Assembly (NCBI GenBank): GCA_963736055.1
Contig: CAVTNM010000008.1
Location: forward strand, 1,178,001-1,242,000
Source of the DNA: AC-32 sp963736055
Lineage (GTDB): Bacteria > Actinomycetota > Thermoleophilia > Gaiellales > Gaiellaceae
Length of the DNA stretch: 64,000 nt
Direction: 5' to 3'
This document shows positions 26,060 through 34,057 of this stretch, piece by piece. The notes beneath the pieces were generated by a model. The model saw only the letters and a list, made by a program, of their open reading frames with translations, ran no database searches and had not been told where the DNA came from. Position 1 is the stretch's first letter, and each line of letters opens with the position of its first letter. A program made the position numbers and the translations under genes.

Positions 26060-27270
26060 ATGCACGAGATCACGCACTTCGGCCTGATCGTCCTCGTGGT
26101 CTCGGCGGTCTTCGCGCTTGCGGTCCTGTCGAACAAGCTGAGCGAGCGGATCCCGGTTCCGGCGCCTGCGATCTTCCTGCTCGCCGCGGCCGTGGCCGCG
26201 CACTTCATCCCGCGCCTAGGTCGCGAGCTCTCGATCAAGGACGTCGAGCGCGTCGCGGTGCTCGCTCTGATCGTGATCCTCTTCGACGGGGGCATGCGCG
26301 TCGGCTGGAAGCGGTTCCGGCAGGCGATCGTGCCGATCTCGCTGCTGGGCGTTGTCGGCACCTTCCTGACCGCCGGGCTGATGACCCTCGCCGGCCGCTA
26401 CCTGTTCGATTTCAGCTGGACCGGAGCCGGCATCCTGGGCGCGGCGCTCGCGCCCACCGACCCCGCGGTGATGTTCTCGGTGCTCGGCCGCAAGGAGGTG
26501 GCCGGACGTACCGGCACCATCCTCGAAGGCGAGTCCGGGGTGAACGACCCGGTCGGGATCGCTCTCATGGTCGGAATGCTCGAATTCGCCACCCATGCCA
26601 ACTCGACGTTCTGGGTCGTCGTGAGGGAGTTCGCCGTCGAGATGTCCGTCGGGCTGGCGATCGGAGTTGCGGGCGCGCTGGTCATCCTCGAGTCGTTCCG
26701 GAGGATCCACCTGGCGAACCCGGCGCTGTACCCGCTCCGGAGCCTCGCTGCCGCGGGGGTGATCTACGGCGTCGCGGCCGTTGCGCACGGCTCCGGCTTC
26801 CTGGCCGTCTTCGTCGCCGGGATCCTGATCGGGGACGCGAACTACCCGCGCCGCGACGACGTCGAGCGCTTCCACACCTCGCTCGCGAGCCTCGCCGAGG
26901 TCGTCGTCTTCGTCGCGCTGGGGCTGAGCGTGAACAAGGTCGACCTCGAGCCGGTCTGGGGCGACGCGATCCTGATCGCGCTGATCCTCGCGTTCGTCGC
27001 GCGCCCGCTCGCGACCGGGCCGCTTGCTCCTGGGGACAGAGCTGCGCGCGCGGCGAAAGGGTGTTCGTGATGTGGAGCGGCCTCAAGGGCGCCGTGCCGA
27101 TTCTGCTCGCCGCGTTCGCCCTTCTCGCGGCGGTCGGAGGTGCCGACCGGATCTACGGGATCGTCTTCGTGGTGGTCGCGTTCTCGGTGATCGCCCAGGG
27201 AGTGACGGTCCCGTTCGTGGCCAGGCGGCTCGGCGTGCCGATGCGAACCGTGTATCGGGAGGACACGTGA
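26060..27270 (+). CDS. Cation:proton antiporter, CPA1 family (two frame breaks)
   Basis: ~402 residues after repair. About 12 hydrophobic segments are present; F-D-G-G-M near residue 78, A-P-T-D-P-A-V near 133 and E-S-G-V-N-D-P-V near 158 carry the conserved acidic residues of CPA1 Na+(K+)/H+ exchangers. One extra base at about 27017-27020 and one at about 27045-27056 split the 3' end. With both removed, A-R-P-L-A-T-G continues to L-L-L-G-T-E-L-R and then to R-V-F-V-M-W-S-G-L-K-G-A-V-P-I, the standard helix of the family. The stop overlaps the DinB start (GTGA). Confidence 0.8.
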
Positions 27271-28319
27271 TCGTCGCGCACCTCGACCTGGACGCGTTCT
27301 TCGCGGCTGTGGAGGAGCTCGAGGCGCCCGAGCTGCGCACACGGCCCCTCGTGGTCGGCGGCGACCCGCACGGCCGCGGAGTGGTCGCCACGGCCAACTA
27401 CGTCGCGCGCACCTACGGGATCCACTCCGCGATGGCCTGCGCGGAGGCGCTTCGCCGCTGCCCCCAGGCGGTCTTCGTGACGCCGCGCAAGCGGCTCTAC
27501 TCGGACTACTCCAAGGCCGTCTGGACTGCCGTTCGGGAGGTCGTGCCCACCGTCGAGCGGACCGGCATGGACGAGGGCTACCTGGACGTGGGGGAGGTCG
27601 CTCCCGACTTCGCGCGCGCCAGGGCGGTGGCCGAGGCGGTGCAGGCGGCCGTGCGCGGCGCCACCAGCCTGTCGTGCTCGCTCGGCGTGGCCACCTGCAA
27701 GGTGGTCTCGAAGATCGCGAGCGACCGGCGCAAGCCCGGCGGGATCACGGTCGTGCCGGCCGGGAAGGAGGCGGCGTTCCTCGCGCCGTTCGCGGTACGG
27801 CGCCTGCCCGGCGTCGGCCCACGCGCGGAGGACCGGCTCCGCCGCGCCGGCGTCGACACGATCGGAGCGCTCGCCGCTCTCGACGACGAGCGCCTGCGCG
27901 GGCTGCTTCCCGGCAAGCTCGGCCCCCTTCTGCGCGACCGGGCCCGCGGAATCGACCCTCGACGCCTCGACCTCACCTCCGAGACCGTCTCGATCAGCGC
28001 CGAGGAGACGTTCCCCCGCGACGTGGCCGAGATCGAGCGGCTCCAGGAGGAGCTGCAGCGCCTGGCAGAGCTCGTCGCGGAGCGGCTGGAGGCGGCGGGG
28101 CAGACCGGCCGGACCGTGACGACGAAGGTGCGCTACACCGACTTCTCGATTCGCTCGCGCTCGACGTCCCTGCCGGTGGGCACCGACGACGCGACCCGAA
28201 TCTGGGAGCTCGCCTGCGGCTGTCTCGACCGGGCGCTCGCCGACCGGCCGGGGGCGCTGCGCCTCGTCGGCGTCGGCGTCTCCGGGCTGGAGGCCCATCG
28301 CCAGCTGGAACTGGTCTAA
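27267..28319 (+). CDS. dinB: DNA polymerase IV (Y family)
   Basis: 350-residue error-prone translesion polymerase. It starts V-A-H-L-D-L-D-A-F-F-A-A-V-E, with the metal-binding Asp, followed by G-V-V-A-T-A-N-Y-x-A-R. The second metal site, usually S-x-D-E, reads G-M-D-E-G-Y-L-D near residue 103. Then come S-L-G-V-A-T-C-K-V-V-S-K-I-A-S-D, a helix-hairpin-helix P-G-V-G-P-R-A and a little-finger domain. No C-terminal beta-clamp motif is obvious. GTG 27267 has a GGGAGG Shine-Dalgarno and overlaps the antiporter stop, so the two are co-translated. Confidence 0.9.
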   Translation: MIVAHLDLDAFFAAVEELEAPELRTRPLVVGGDPHGRGVVATANYVARTYGIHSAMACAEALRRCPQAVFVTPRKRLYSDYSKAVWTAVREVVPTVERTGMDEGYLDVGEVAPDFARARAVAEAVQAAVRGATSLSCSLGVATCKVVSKIASDRRKPGGITVVPAGKEAAFLAPFAVRRLPGVGPRAEDRLRRAGVDTIGALAALDDERLRGLLPGKLGPLLRDRARGIDPRRLDLTSETVSISAEETFPRDVAEIERLQEELQRLAELVAERLEAAGQTGRTVTTKVRYTDFSIRSRSTSLPVGTDDATRIWELACGCLDRALADRPGALRLVGVGVSGLEAHRQLELV

Positions 28320-28323
28320 GTAG

Positions 28324-28701
28324 CTAGGCGTCTTCGGTGCTCCAGCGGGCGACGTCGCGAATGCTGACGATCCCGATCGTGCGCTCGTCCTCGACGATCG
28401 GGATGTGGCGGAAGCCGTGCTCCAGCATGATCCGCGCCGCCTCGCCGGGTGAAGAGTCCTTGGTCAGGGTCACGGGCTCGGCCGTCATCCACTCGCGGAC
28501 ACGGGCCTCGCTCGTGTGCACCCTGCCGGCGACCGCGCGCGTGAGGTCGCGCTCGGTCACGATCCCGATCAGTCGGCCGTAGTCGGAGACGACGGCCGAG
28601 CTGACACCCAGCTCGACCATGCGCTGAGCGGTCTCGCCGATGGTGTCCTCCGGCGCGACCGTGAGGACGTCACTGGTCATCAATTCGCCAACGGTGCTCA
28701 C
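28324..28701 (-). CDS. Two-CBS-domain protein
   Basis: 125-residue soluble protein made of two CBS motifs (~8-55 and ~72-120). Each has the T-x-x-D-L or I-x-x-R-D-V signature at its end. Such pairs bind AMP, ATP or S-adenosyl ligands and act as energy sensors; the partner is not known here. It starts at GTG 28701, six nt after a minus-strand TACGCT box. It is convergent with dinB and divergent from the fragment at 28722. Confidence 0.85.
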   Translation of the reverse strand: MSTVGELMTSDVLTVAPEDTIGETAQRMVELGVSSAVVSDYGRLIGIVTERDLTRAVAGRVHTSEARVREWMTAEPVTLTKDSSPGEAARIMLEHGFRHIPIVEDERTIGIVSIRDVARWSTEDA

Positions 28702-28707
28702 GCCGCG

Positions 28708-28713
28708 AGCGTA
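28708..28713 (-). promoter_or_regulatory. -10 box TACGCT, leaderless start
   Basis: Minus-strand TACGCT ends 6 nt before GTG 28701 of the CBS gene. Confidence 0.45.
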
Positions 28714-28721
28714 CTACGCCG

Positions 28722-28886
28722 CGCGGCTTTACGGAGCTACGCGTCCAGCGCAAGCACGTGCTGAAGGTCGCGCTCGTGGCCGTGGTCTTCGTGGTCGCGG
28801 CGACGATCGTCGTCTTGACGCTGATCGTCGACCTCGCCTACGGGTTCCTCGACCCGTGGATCCGCCTGCGGGGCAGCGCCTCCTAG
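28722..28886 (+). pseudogene. Remnant of a DppB/OppB-type ABC permease C-terminus
   Basis: The plus strand encodes E-L-R-V-Q-R-K-H, a hydrophobic helix and L-I-V-D-L-A-Y-G-F-L-D-P-W-I-R-L before TAG at 28884. This is the characteristic last helix of peptide ABC permeases (usually D-L-x-Y-x-x-L-D-P-R-I-R). The rest of the permease is absent. It overlaps the tail of the minus-strand FMN reductase frame. A 42-residue membrane peptide starting at GTG 28758 is an alternative reading. Confidence 0.5.
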
Positions 28887-29420
28887 AACCGTGGCTGCAG
28901 AGAGTGCGGCGAGCAACTCGGCGATCTGCTCGCGAACAGCCTCGTCCACGAGGTCGCCGTGCTCGTCGAAGCGGAGGTAGGCCTCGGAGACGAGCACCTC
29001 GGGCTGTTGGAGCACGAGCGCGCCGGGGAACTCCAGCGCGTCCCGCAGCTGCTGCTGGGCGCGGGCCGTACCGGCGAAGCCGGTCGTGGCGCCCATGATC
29101 GCCACGGGCTTGTTGGCGAGCGGCGAGGCGAGCGCGGGACGGGAGGCCCAGTCGATCGCGTTCTTGAGCACGCCCGGAATACCCCGGTTGTACTCGGGAG
29201 TGGCGATCACGAGCGCATCCGCGCGACGGATCGCGTCCTTCAGCTCCGTGACGGACTCGGGATCGCCGGCAGCCTCGACGTCGCCGTCGTAGAACGGCAG
29301 ACCGCCGAGGTCGTGCTCCTCGAGCTCGACGCCGTCGGGCGCGAGCTCGCGGGCGGCGCGCAGGAGACCTCGGTTGTACGAGCCTTCACGCAGGCTGCCG
29401 GCGATTCCCAGGAGACGCAT
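28737..29420 (-). CDS. NADPH-dependent FMN reductase
   Basis: Flavodoxin-like reductase. The core of ~180 residues starts L-L-G-I-A-G-S-L-R-E-G-S-Y-N, the phosphate-binding loop for FMN, and has A-T-P-E-Y-N-R-G-I-P-G-V-L-K-N-A-I-D-W near residue 80, both diagnostic of the NAD(P)H:quinone/FMN reductase family. The frame then runs ~45 residues further as a low-complexity Asp/Arg/His tail that is antisense to the permease remnant; a frame error near 28890 is possible. It follows yceI by 5 nt in one operon behind a MarR-type control region. Confidence 0.8.
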   Translation of the reverse strand: MRLLGIAGSLREGSYNRGLLRAARELAPDGVELEEHDLGGLPFYDGDVEAAGDPESVTELKDAIRRADALVIATPEYNRGIPGVLKNAIDWASRPALASPLANKPVAIMGATTGFAGTARAQQQLRDALEFPGALVLQQPEVLVSEAYLRFDEHGDLVDEAVREQIAELLAALSAATVLGGAAPQADPRVEEPVGEVDDQRQDDDRRRDHEDHGHERDLQHVLALDA

Positions 29421-29425
29421 CTCGG

Positions 29426-29935
29426 TTACGCCTCCTCCTTCACGGCCGTCACGGCAGCGGTGACCTCGACCGTGAACGGGCCCCAGGCGAATGCGCCGCG
29501 TGCATCCACGACGAGCTGCTCGGTGCCGGTCTGGACGCGGAGGCCAACGCCGCGGACCTTGCCCTCGAGCTCGACTTCGACCGGCGCATCCTTGACGATC
29601 AGGTCGCCACGGACGAGGAAGCGCTCGGTGTCGAGCGGCTCGACGGACTCCGAGACGAAATGGATCTCGGGGTACTTGTCGGCCTCGAGGAAGTCGGGCG
29701 AGAGAAGGTGTGCGTCGCGCTGCTCGTTGTCGGTGCGGAGGCCGACGACGCGGATCGTGCCCGCGATCGACGGCGTCTCGCCGCCTTCGAAGCGGCCCTC
29801 GACATCGGTGAAGCGGCCGCTGGCGGTGCTGAAGCCCTCGGTCGTATCGGTGACCTGGAAGCCGACGCTGGTGTGAACCGGGTCGATTGCCCAGGTGCCG
29901 GTGGGGATGATGGTTGCGGTTTGAGTAGCTGACAT
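29426..29935 (-). CDS. YceI family lipid-binding-like protein
   Basis: 169-residue beta-barrel protein of the YceI family (isoprenoid-binding lipocalin-like fold): W-A-I-D-P-V-H-T-S-V-G-F near residue 16, followed by F-x-x-F-x-G-R pattern regions and the V-G-L-R-T-D-N-E-Q-R-D-A-H-L middle motif. No signal peptide is seen, so it acts in the cytoplasm. ATG 29935 was chosen over the longer frame because GGAAAGGA lies 8 nt upstream. It is first in an operon with an FMN reductase and is probably controlled by the divergent MarR regulator. Confidence 0.85.
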   Translation of the reverse strand: MSATQTATIIPTGTWAIDPVHTSVGFQVTDTTEGFSTASGRFTDVEGRFEGGETPSIAGTIRVVGLRTDNEQRDAHLLSPDFLEADKYPEIHFVSESVEPLDTERFLVRGDLIVKDAPVEVELEGKVRGVGLRVQTGTEQLVVDARGAFAWGPFTVEVTAAVTAVKEEA

Positions 29936-29951
29936 CGGTGTAGTCCTTTCC

Positions 29952-29981
29952 TTGCGGTATACTTGAGTCGTCAACTATCGT
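29952..29981 (+). promoter_or_regulatory. Candidate marR promoter
   Basis: TTGCGG (29952-29957) and TATCGT (29976-29981) are 18 bp apart on the plus strand. The transcript would start inside or just before O2. The -35 match is weak. Confidence 0.4.
29961..29976. promoter_or_regulatory. MarR operator O1
   Basis: ACTTGA-GTCG-TCAACT, an inverted repeat with one mismatch. It lies just downstream of the yceI -10 box, where binding would block initiation. Its centre is 30 bp from that of O2. Confidence 0.65.
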
Positions 29982-30004
29982 AGCAAAGAAAGTTGAGCTG
30001 TCAA
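29977..30004 (-). promoter_or_regulatory. yceI promoter
   Basis: On the minus strand TTGACA (30004-29999) and TACGAT (29982-29977) are 16 bp apart, the best sigma-70 promoter in the window. Its -35 lies inside operator O2. Confidence 0.7.
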
Positions 30005-30006
30005 CT
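29991..30006. promoter_or_regulatory. MarR operator O2
   Basis: AGTTGA-GCTG-TCAACT is a perfect 6+6 inverted repeat. It covers the yceI -35 box and ends one base before the MarR start codon, so it can control both genes. Confidence 0.7.
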
Positions 30007-30007
30007 A

Positions 30008-30496
30008 ATGAGCACGCAAGCATCAAGCCCCAGAATCGCCCCAACCACGCCGGACCAGCGGGCATGGGTGGGCTTGGCGCGCGCGTACGCGTCCGCCATG
30101 CGCCGCTTCAACGGTGAGCTCATGTCGGCCCACGCGCTGACGCTCAACGACTACGAGGTTCTGCTGCATCTCGCCGGAGCGCCGGAGCGGATGATGCGCC
30201 GCGTCGACCTGGCGAAGAGTGTGCTGCTGACGCCGTCGGGGATCACGCGGCTGCTCGAGGGGCTCGAGGCCTGCGGCTACGTCAAGCGGGCTTCGTGCTC
30301 GAGCGACGCTCGTGTCACCTACGCACTGCTCACGGACGAGGGCTACGAGAAGCTGCGCGAGGCATCTTCCACACACGTCGAGGGCATCCGGAGCCACTTC
30401 GCCGGGCGCTTCTCGCCGGAGGAGTTGGCGACGCTGGCCGAACTGCTGGCCCGCCTCCCGCTCGACGGGGTCGAGAGCGACGACTGCGCGGCTTGA
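30008..30496 (+). CDS. MarR family transcriptional regulator
   Basis: 162-residue winged-helix regulator. The core reads L-T-L-N-D-Y-E-V-L-L-H-L-A (~47), then the recognition helix region V-L-L-T-P-S-G-I-T-R-L-L-E-G-L-E (~80) and the wing K-R-A-S-C-S-S-D-A-R-V-T-Y (~105). It carries cysteines in C-S-S and near the C-terminus that could sense oxidants. ATG 30008 follows operator O2 directly. It most likely represses itself and the divergent yceI-FMN reductase operon in response to quinones, oxidants or aromatic ligands; the ligand is inference. Confidence 0.85.
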   Translation: MSTQASSPRIAPTTPDQRAWVGLARAYASAMRRFNGELMSAHALTLNDYEVLLHLAGAPERMMRRVDLAKSVLLTPSGITRLLEGLEACGYVKRASCSSDARVTYALLTDEGYEKLREASSTHVEGIRSHFAGRFSPEELATLAELLARLPLDGVESDDCAA

Positions 30497-30557
30497 AGCC
30501 CGAAAAGAAAAAGCTCGCAAAGAGCGTGAACGCGTTTCCGGAGGTCTTGTCGGCAGT

Positions 30558-30694
30558 GTCCCTACTCGCTAGGTTGCCGCTTGCGCCGAGCACGGAGCGC
30601 GAGTAGGTCGAAGCCCAGCCGGAAGGCCGTACGCGGAAGCGGAAGGTCAGTCGGTGAGGTGGACGAAAGCGAAACCGGCTCGGCGAATTTTTTT
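30558..30694 (+). repeat. Imperfect inverted repeat, left copy, before nhaA fusion
   Basis: About 137 bp that match the reverse complement of 32590-32733 along most of its length. The best block is GGTGGACGAAAGCG followed by ACCGGCTCGG, close to a T-run. The T-run points toward the nhaA fusion gene. Together the copies bracket that gene. Confidence 0.65.
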
Positions 30695-30708
30695 GGTCCG
30701 ATACGGCC

Positions 30709-32580
30709 GTGGTAGAGGCAGCTGCCCCACTCGCAGGCCGCACAGCGTGGGCGCGTCATCTGGCCGCTCCGGTGCGCGACTACCTGCGCACCGAGACCGG
30801 CGGCGCGCTGTTCCTCTTGGCCGCGACGCTCGCGGCGCTTGTCTGGGCCAACGTCGACTACGGCTCATACGAGTCCGTCTGGACGACGAACCTCTCGGTC
30901 CAGCTGGGCGGCGCGGGCGTCTCGCTCGACCTCCGCCAATGGGTGAACGAGGGCCTGATGGCGCTCTTCTTCTTCGTGGTCGGGCTCGAGGCACGGCGGG
31001 AGTTCGATCTCGGCGAGCTCCGCGAGCGGCGCCGGATCGCGCTGCCGGTGGTTGCCGCTCTCGGCGGTATGGCCGTGCCGGTCGCGATCTACCTGGCGTT
31101 CAACGCAGACCACTCGAGCTCTCACGGCTGGGGTGCCGCCATGTCGACCGACACGGCCTTCGCCCTCGGCGTGCTCGCGCTGGTGGCGCCGGCTTCGACA
31201 CAGCGGCTGCGGCTGTTTCTACTCTCGATCGCGGTAGTCGACGATCTCGTCGCGCTGGTCGTGATCGCCATCGTCTACACGGACCACGTGAAGGTGATCG
31301 CGCTGGTTGCGGCGATCGCGATCCTCGGGGGCGTCCTGACGATTCGCGCGGCGGGCGTGCAGCGCGCCGCGATCTACTCCATCTTCGGCGCGGCCATGTG
31401 GGTCGCCGTGCTCAAGTCAGGGATCGACCCCGTGATCGTCGGGCTGGCGATGGGCCTGCTCGCCTACGCCTACCCGGCGATGCGGCTCGACCTAGACCGT
31501 GCGACCGAGCTCTTCCGGGCCTTTCGCGAGCAGCCGACCCCGGAGCTGGCGCGCGAGGCGCGGCTCGGCGTAGATCTCGCCATCTCGCCCAACGAGCGTC
31601 TCCAGCGCATGTTGCACCCGTGGACGAGCTACGTGATCGTGCCGGTGTTCGCGCTCGCCAACATCGGGATCGCGATAGATGGCGGGCTGATCGGGGACGC
31701 GCTCACCTCACCCATCGCGCTCGGCATCTTCTTCGCCTACGTCGTCGGGAAGCCGGTCGGAATCGTCAGCGCCTCGTGGTTGGCAACGCGCACCGGACTG
31801 CGGTTGCCGGTGACCTGGCCCGGTCTGGCCGCGGCCGGAGTCGTGGCGGGGATCGGCTTCACGGTCGCGATCCTGATCTCAACGCTGGCCTTCGACGGCC
31901 GGGAGCTGGAGGAGGCGAAGCTCGCGGTTCTCGCGGCGGGCGTCTGCGCGGCGGTGCTGGGGTGGCTTGTCTTTCGGGTGATCGCGCTCCTGCCCCCTGA
32001 CGTCATGACCCGCCAGTTCTCCAGGACGGCCGAATCGATCGTGGACCTCGCCGCGCCGGTCGATCCCGAGCGCGACCACATCCGGGGAGACGACGACGCC
32101 CCGGTCACGCTCGTCGAGTACGGGGACTTCGAGTGCCCGTTCTGCGGCCGCGCGGAGCCGGTCGTGCGTCAGCTCCTGAACGAGTTCGGGAACGACCTGC
32201 GCTACGTCTTCCGGCACCTGCCGCTCTCGGACGTTCATCCACGCGCCCAGCTGGCGGCCGAGGCGGCAGAGGCAGCAGACGATCAGGGCGCGTTCTGGGA
32301 GATGCACGACCTGCTCTTCGAGCGGCAGGACGCGCTCGAGCCGAAAAACCTGGTCGAGTACGCTCGGCAGCTCGGTCTCGACGTCGACCGCTTCACCGAC
32401 CAGCTACGGCGGCACGAGTTCGCCGGCCGCGTCGCCTCGGACGTGGACGACGCCGACCTGAGCGGTGTCTCGGGGACGCCGACCTTCTTCGTCAACGGCA
32501 TGCGCCACCAGGGCGCCTACGATCTCGAGACGTTGACGGCAGCCGTGCGCGCCGCTCACCGGCGCGCACAGGGGTCCTAG
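30709..32580 (+). CDS. nhaA: NhaA-type Na+/H+ antiporter fused to a DsbA/thioredoxin-like domain
   Basis: 623 residues. Residues ~20-425 are an NhaA antiporter: twelve hydrophobic segments, S-T-D-T-A-F-A-L-G-V-L and S-I-A-V-V-D-D-L-V-A-L with the two transport aspartates. Residues ~445-620 are a thioredoxin_4/DsbA-like domain with the active site E-C-P-F-C-G-R and cis-Pro loop V-S-G-T-P-T-F-F-V-N-G. This fusion is known in actinobacteria. The transporter would expel Na+; the thiol domain may tune it by redox or act on its own. GTG 30709 follows a T-rich stretch. It lies between ~140-bp inverted repeats. Confidence 0.9.
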   Translation: MVEAAAPLAGRTAWARHLAAPVRDYLRTETGGALFLLAATLAALVWANVDYGSYESVWTTNLSVQLGGAGVSLDLRQWVNEGLMALFFFVVGLEARREFDLGELRERRRIALPVVAALGGMAVPVAIYLAFNADHSSSHGWGAAMSTDTAFALGVLALVAPASTQRLRLFLLSIAVVDDLVALVVIAIVYTDHVKVIALVAAIAILGGVLTIRAAGVQRAAIYSIFGAAMWVAVLKSGIDPVIVGLAMGLLAYAYPAMRLDLDRATELFRAFREQPTPELAREARLGVDLAISPNERLQRMLHPWTSYVIVPVFALANIGIAIDGGLIGDALTSPIALGIFFAYVVGKPVGIVSASWLATRTGLRLPVTWPGLAAAGVVAGIGFTVAILISTLAFDGRELEEAKLAVLAAGVCAAVLGWLVFRVIALLPPDVMTRQFSRTAESIVDLAAPVDPERDHIRGDDDAPVTLVEYGDFECPFCGRAEPVVRQLLNEFGNDLRYVFRHLPLSDVHPRAQLAAEAAEAADDQGAFWEMHDLLFERQDALEPKNLVEYARQLGLDVDRFTDQLRRHEFAGRVASDVDDADLSGVSGTPTFFVNGMRHQGAYDLETLTAAVRAAHRRAQGS

Positions 32581-32589
32581 GCGGCCCAT

Positions 32590-32733
32590 AAAAAGGTTCA
32601 CCGAGCCGGTCTCGCTTTCGTCCACCGTCTCCGCTGACTTTCCGCCTCGGTCTTGCGACCTCCGCGTACGACCTTCGCTGACGGCTTCAACCTACTCGCG
32701 TCCCGTGCTCGGTGCAGGCGGGAACCTAGGGAC
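32590..32733 (-). repeat. Imperfect inverted repeat, right copy, after nhaA fusion
   Basis: The reverse complement aligns with 30558-30694: both run CCTAGGTT-like or CGCTAGGTTG start, CCGAGCACGG, GCGAGTAGGT, GTACGCGGA, then GGTGGACGAAAGCG and a T-run. This copy is a little longer, with a ~10-bp insertion. No gene lies in 32581-32824 apart from this. Confidence 0.65.
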
Positions 32734-32824
32734 CGGCGAGACCGAATGCAAGAGGGCCGCAGAAGGAAGTTCGCAAACACCGGGAGATTTCGGAATACGA
32801 CGAGCGCGGAGGTCGTTGTAGACA

Positions 32825-33919
32825 GTGCCGGCGGAGAAGCGGTGGCTTGCCGAGCCGGCACCTCCCTACTCGAAGGAAGTGAGGACGAAACTGAGCACCA
32901 CGCTTGAATTTTCTGTACCGGAGTTTCTCGAGAACGCCGAGGAGCACGGTTCGATCGAGGAGAACGCCCTCGAGGCGTTCGCCCACGAGCACGATCTCGA
33001 CGACGAGGAGCTCGCTGAGCTCCGCGCCGAGCTCGAGGCCCGTGAGGTCGAGATCGTGATTCCGGTTCCCGAGGAGCAGAGCGAGCCGCAGCCGGCACGG
33101 GTCGAGGCCCCGGCCCCGACCGACGCCCTGTCGCTCTTCATGCACCGGGCCGGCCGTTTTCCGCTGCTCACCGCCGCGGAAGAGGTCGCCCTGGCCAAGC
33201 GCGTCGAGCGCGGCGACTCCGCCGCGAAGGAGCGCATGATCAACTCGAACCTGCGCCTGGTGATCTCGATCGCCAAGCGCTACCAGCGCAAGGACCTGCC
33301 GCTGCTGGATCTCGTCCAGGAGGGCGTCATCGGGCTGAACCGCGCCGTCGAGAAGTTCGACTGGCGGCGGGGCTACAAGTTCTCGACGTACGCCACCTGG
33401 TGGATCCGCCAGGCCTGCCAGCGTGCGATCTCGAACCAGTCCGCGACGATCCGCATCCCGACCCATGTCAACGAGCGGCGGGTGAAGCTCGCTCGCGAGG
33501 CCAACCGGCTGGAGACGACGCTCGGCCGCAAGCCGACCCGTGAGGAGCTGGCGGACGCAACGGAGCTGTCGCTCGTGCACGTCGACGAGGCGCTCGACGC
33601 GGTCGAGGCCAACGTTTCCCTGAACAGGCCGATCGGCTCGGAGGACGACGGCGAGCTGGGCGATCTGTTCAACGATCCGGCCGCGGACAGCCCGGAGGAG
33701 GAGGCGGTGGACGCGCTGCGCCGCGGCGAGGTGCGGCGCGCGATCGCAACGCTCCCCGAGCGCGAGCGGCGGATCATCGAGCTCCGCTTCGGCGTGGGCG
33801 GCGAGCCGGTGGCCCTCGAGGCGATCGGCAAGGAGCTCGGCATCACGCGCGAGCGTGTTCGCCAGCTCGAGCGGGACGCGCTCGAGAAGCTCGAGGACGA
33901 GCTGGCCGAGGCGGCGTAA
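32825..33919 (+). CDS. RNA polymerase sigma-70 factor, RpoD/SigA family
   Basis: 364 residues. Region 1.2 starts D-A-L-S-L-F-M-H-R-A-G. Region 2 has L-R-L-V-I-S-I-A-K-R-Y, L-D-L-V-Q-E-G-V-I-G-L and F-S-T-Y-A-T-W-W-I-R-Q-A, the -10-recognition helix of primary-type factors. Region 3 follows, and region 4 ends with I-G-K-E-L-G-I-T-R-E-R-V-R-Q-L-E. The short N-terminus suggests a group 2 (SigB/HrdB-like) factor rather than the essential one. GTG 32825 has GGAGGT 11 nt upstream; GTG 32879 is an alternative. It is followed by a possible terminator at 34003. Confidence 0.85.
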   Translation: MPAEKRWLAEPAPPYSKEVRTKLSTTLEFSVPEFLENAEEHGSIEENALEAFAHEHDLDDEELAELRAELEAREVEIVIPVPEEQSEPQPARVEAPAPTDALSLFMHRAGRFPLLTAAEEVALAKRVERGDSAAKERMINSNLRLVISIAKRYQRKDLPLLDLVQEGVIGLNRAVEKFDWRRGYKFSTYATWWIRQACQRAISNQSATIRIPTHVNERRVKLAREANRLETTLGRKPTREELADATELSLVHVDEALDAVEANVSLNRPIGSEDDGELGDLFNDPAADSPEEEAVDALRRGEVRRAIATLPERERRIIELRFGVGGEPVALEAIGKELGITRERVRQLERDALEKLEDELAEAA

Positions 33920-34002
33920 ACCCGCCTCGGCCGGTCTCCGCCGTCCGGTGGGCGGCTCGAGCGTCGCGGCCTTCGCTTTCGGCTCGCCGCGGGTCCGAAT
34001 CG

Positions 34003-34021
34003 AACGCCCGCCGAGGGCGTT
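34003..34021 (+). terminator. Weak hairpin terminator after the sigma gene
   Basis: AACGCCC pairs with GGGCGTT around GCCGA, followed by one T. It lies 83 nt after the sigma stop and just before the next promoter. Confidence 0.4.
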
Positions 34022-34050
34022 TGCAGCCGCGGAGGGCTCCGGCATACGAT
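34021..34050 (+). promoter_or_regulatory. Promoter of the molybdenum hydroxylase / catabolic cluster
   Basis: TTGCAG (34021-34026) and TACGAT (34045-34050) are 18 bp apart. TACGAT ends 7 nt before ATG 34058, so the first gene probably has a leaderless mRNA. Confidence 0.55.
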
Positions 34051-34057
34051 TGCCGCC

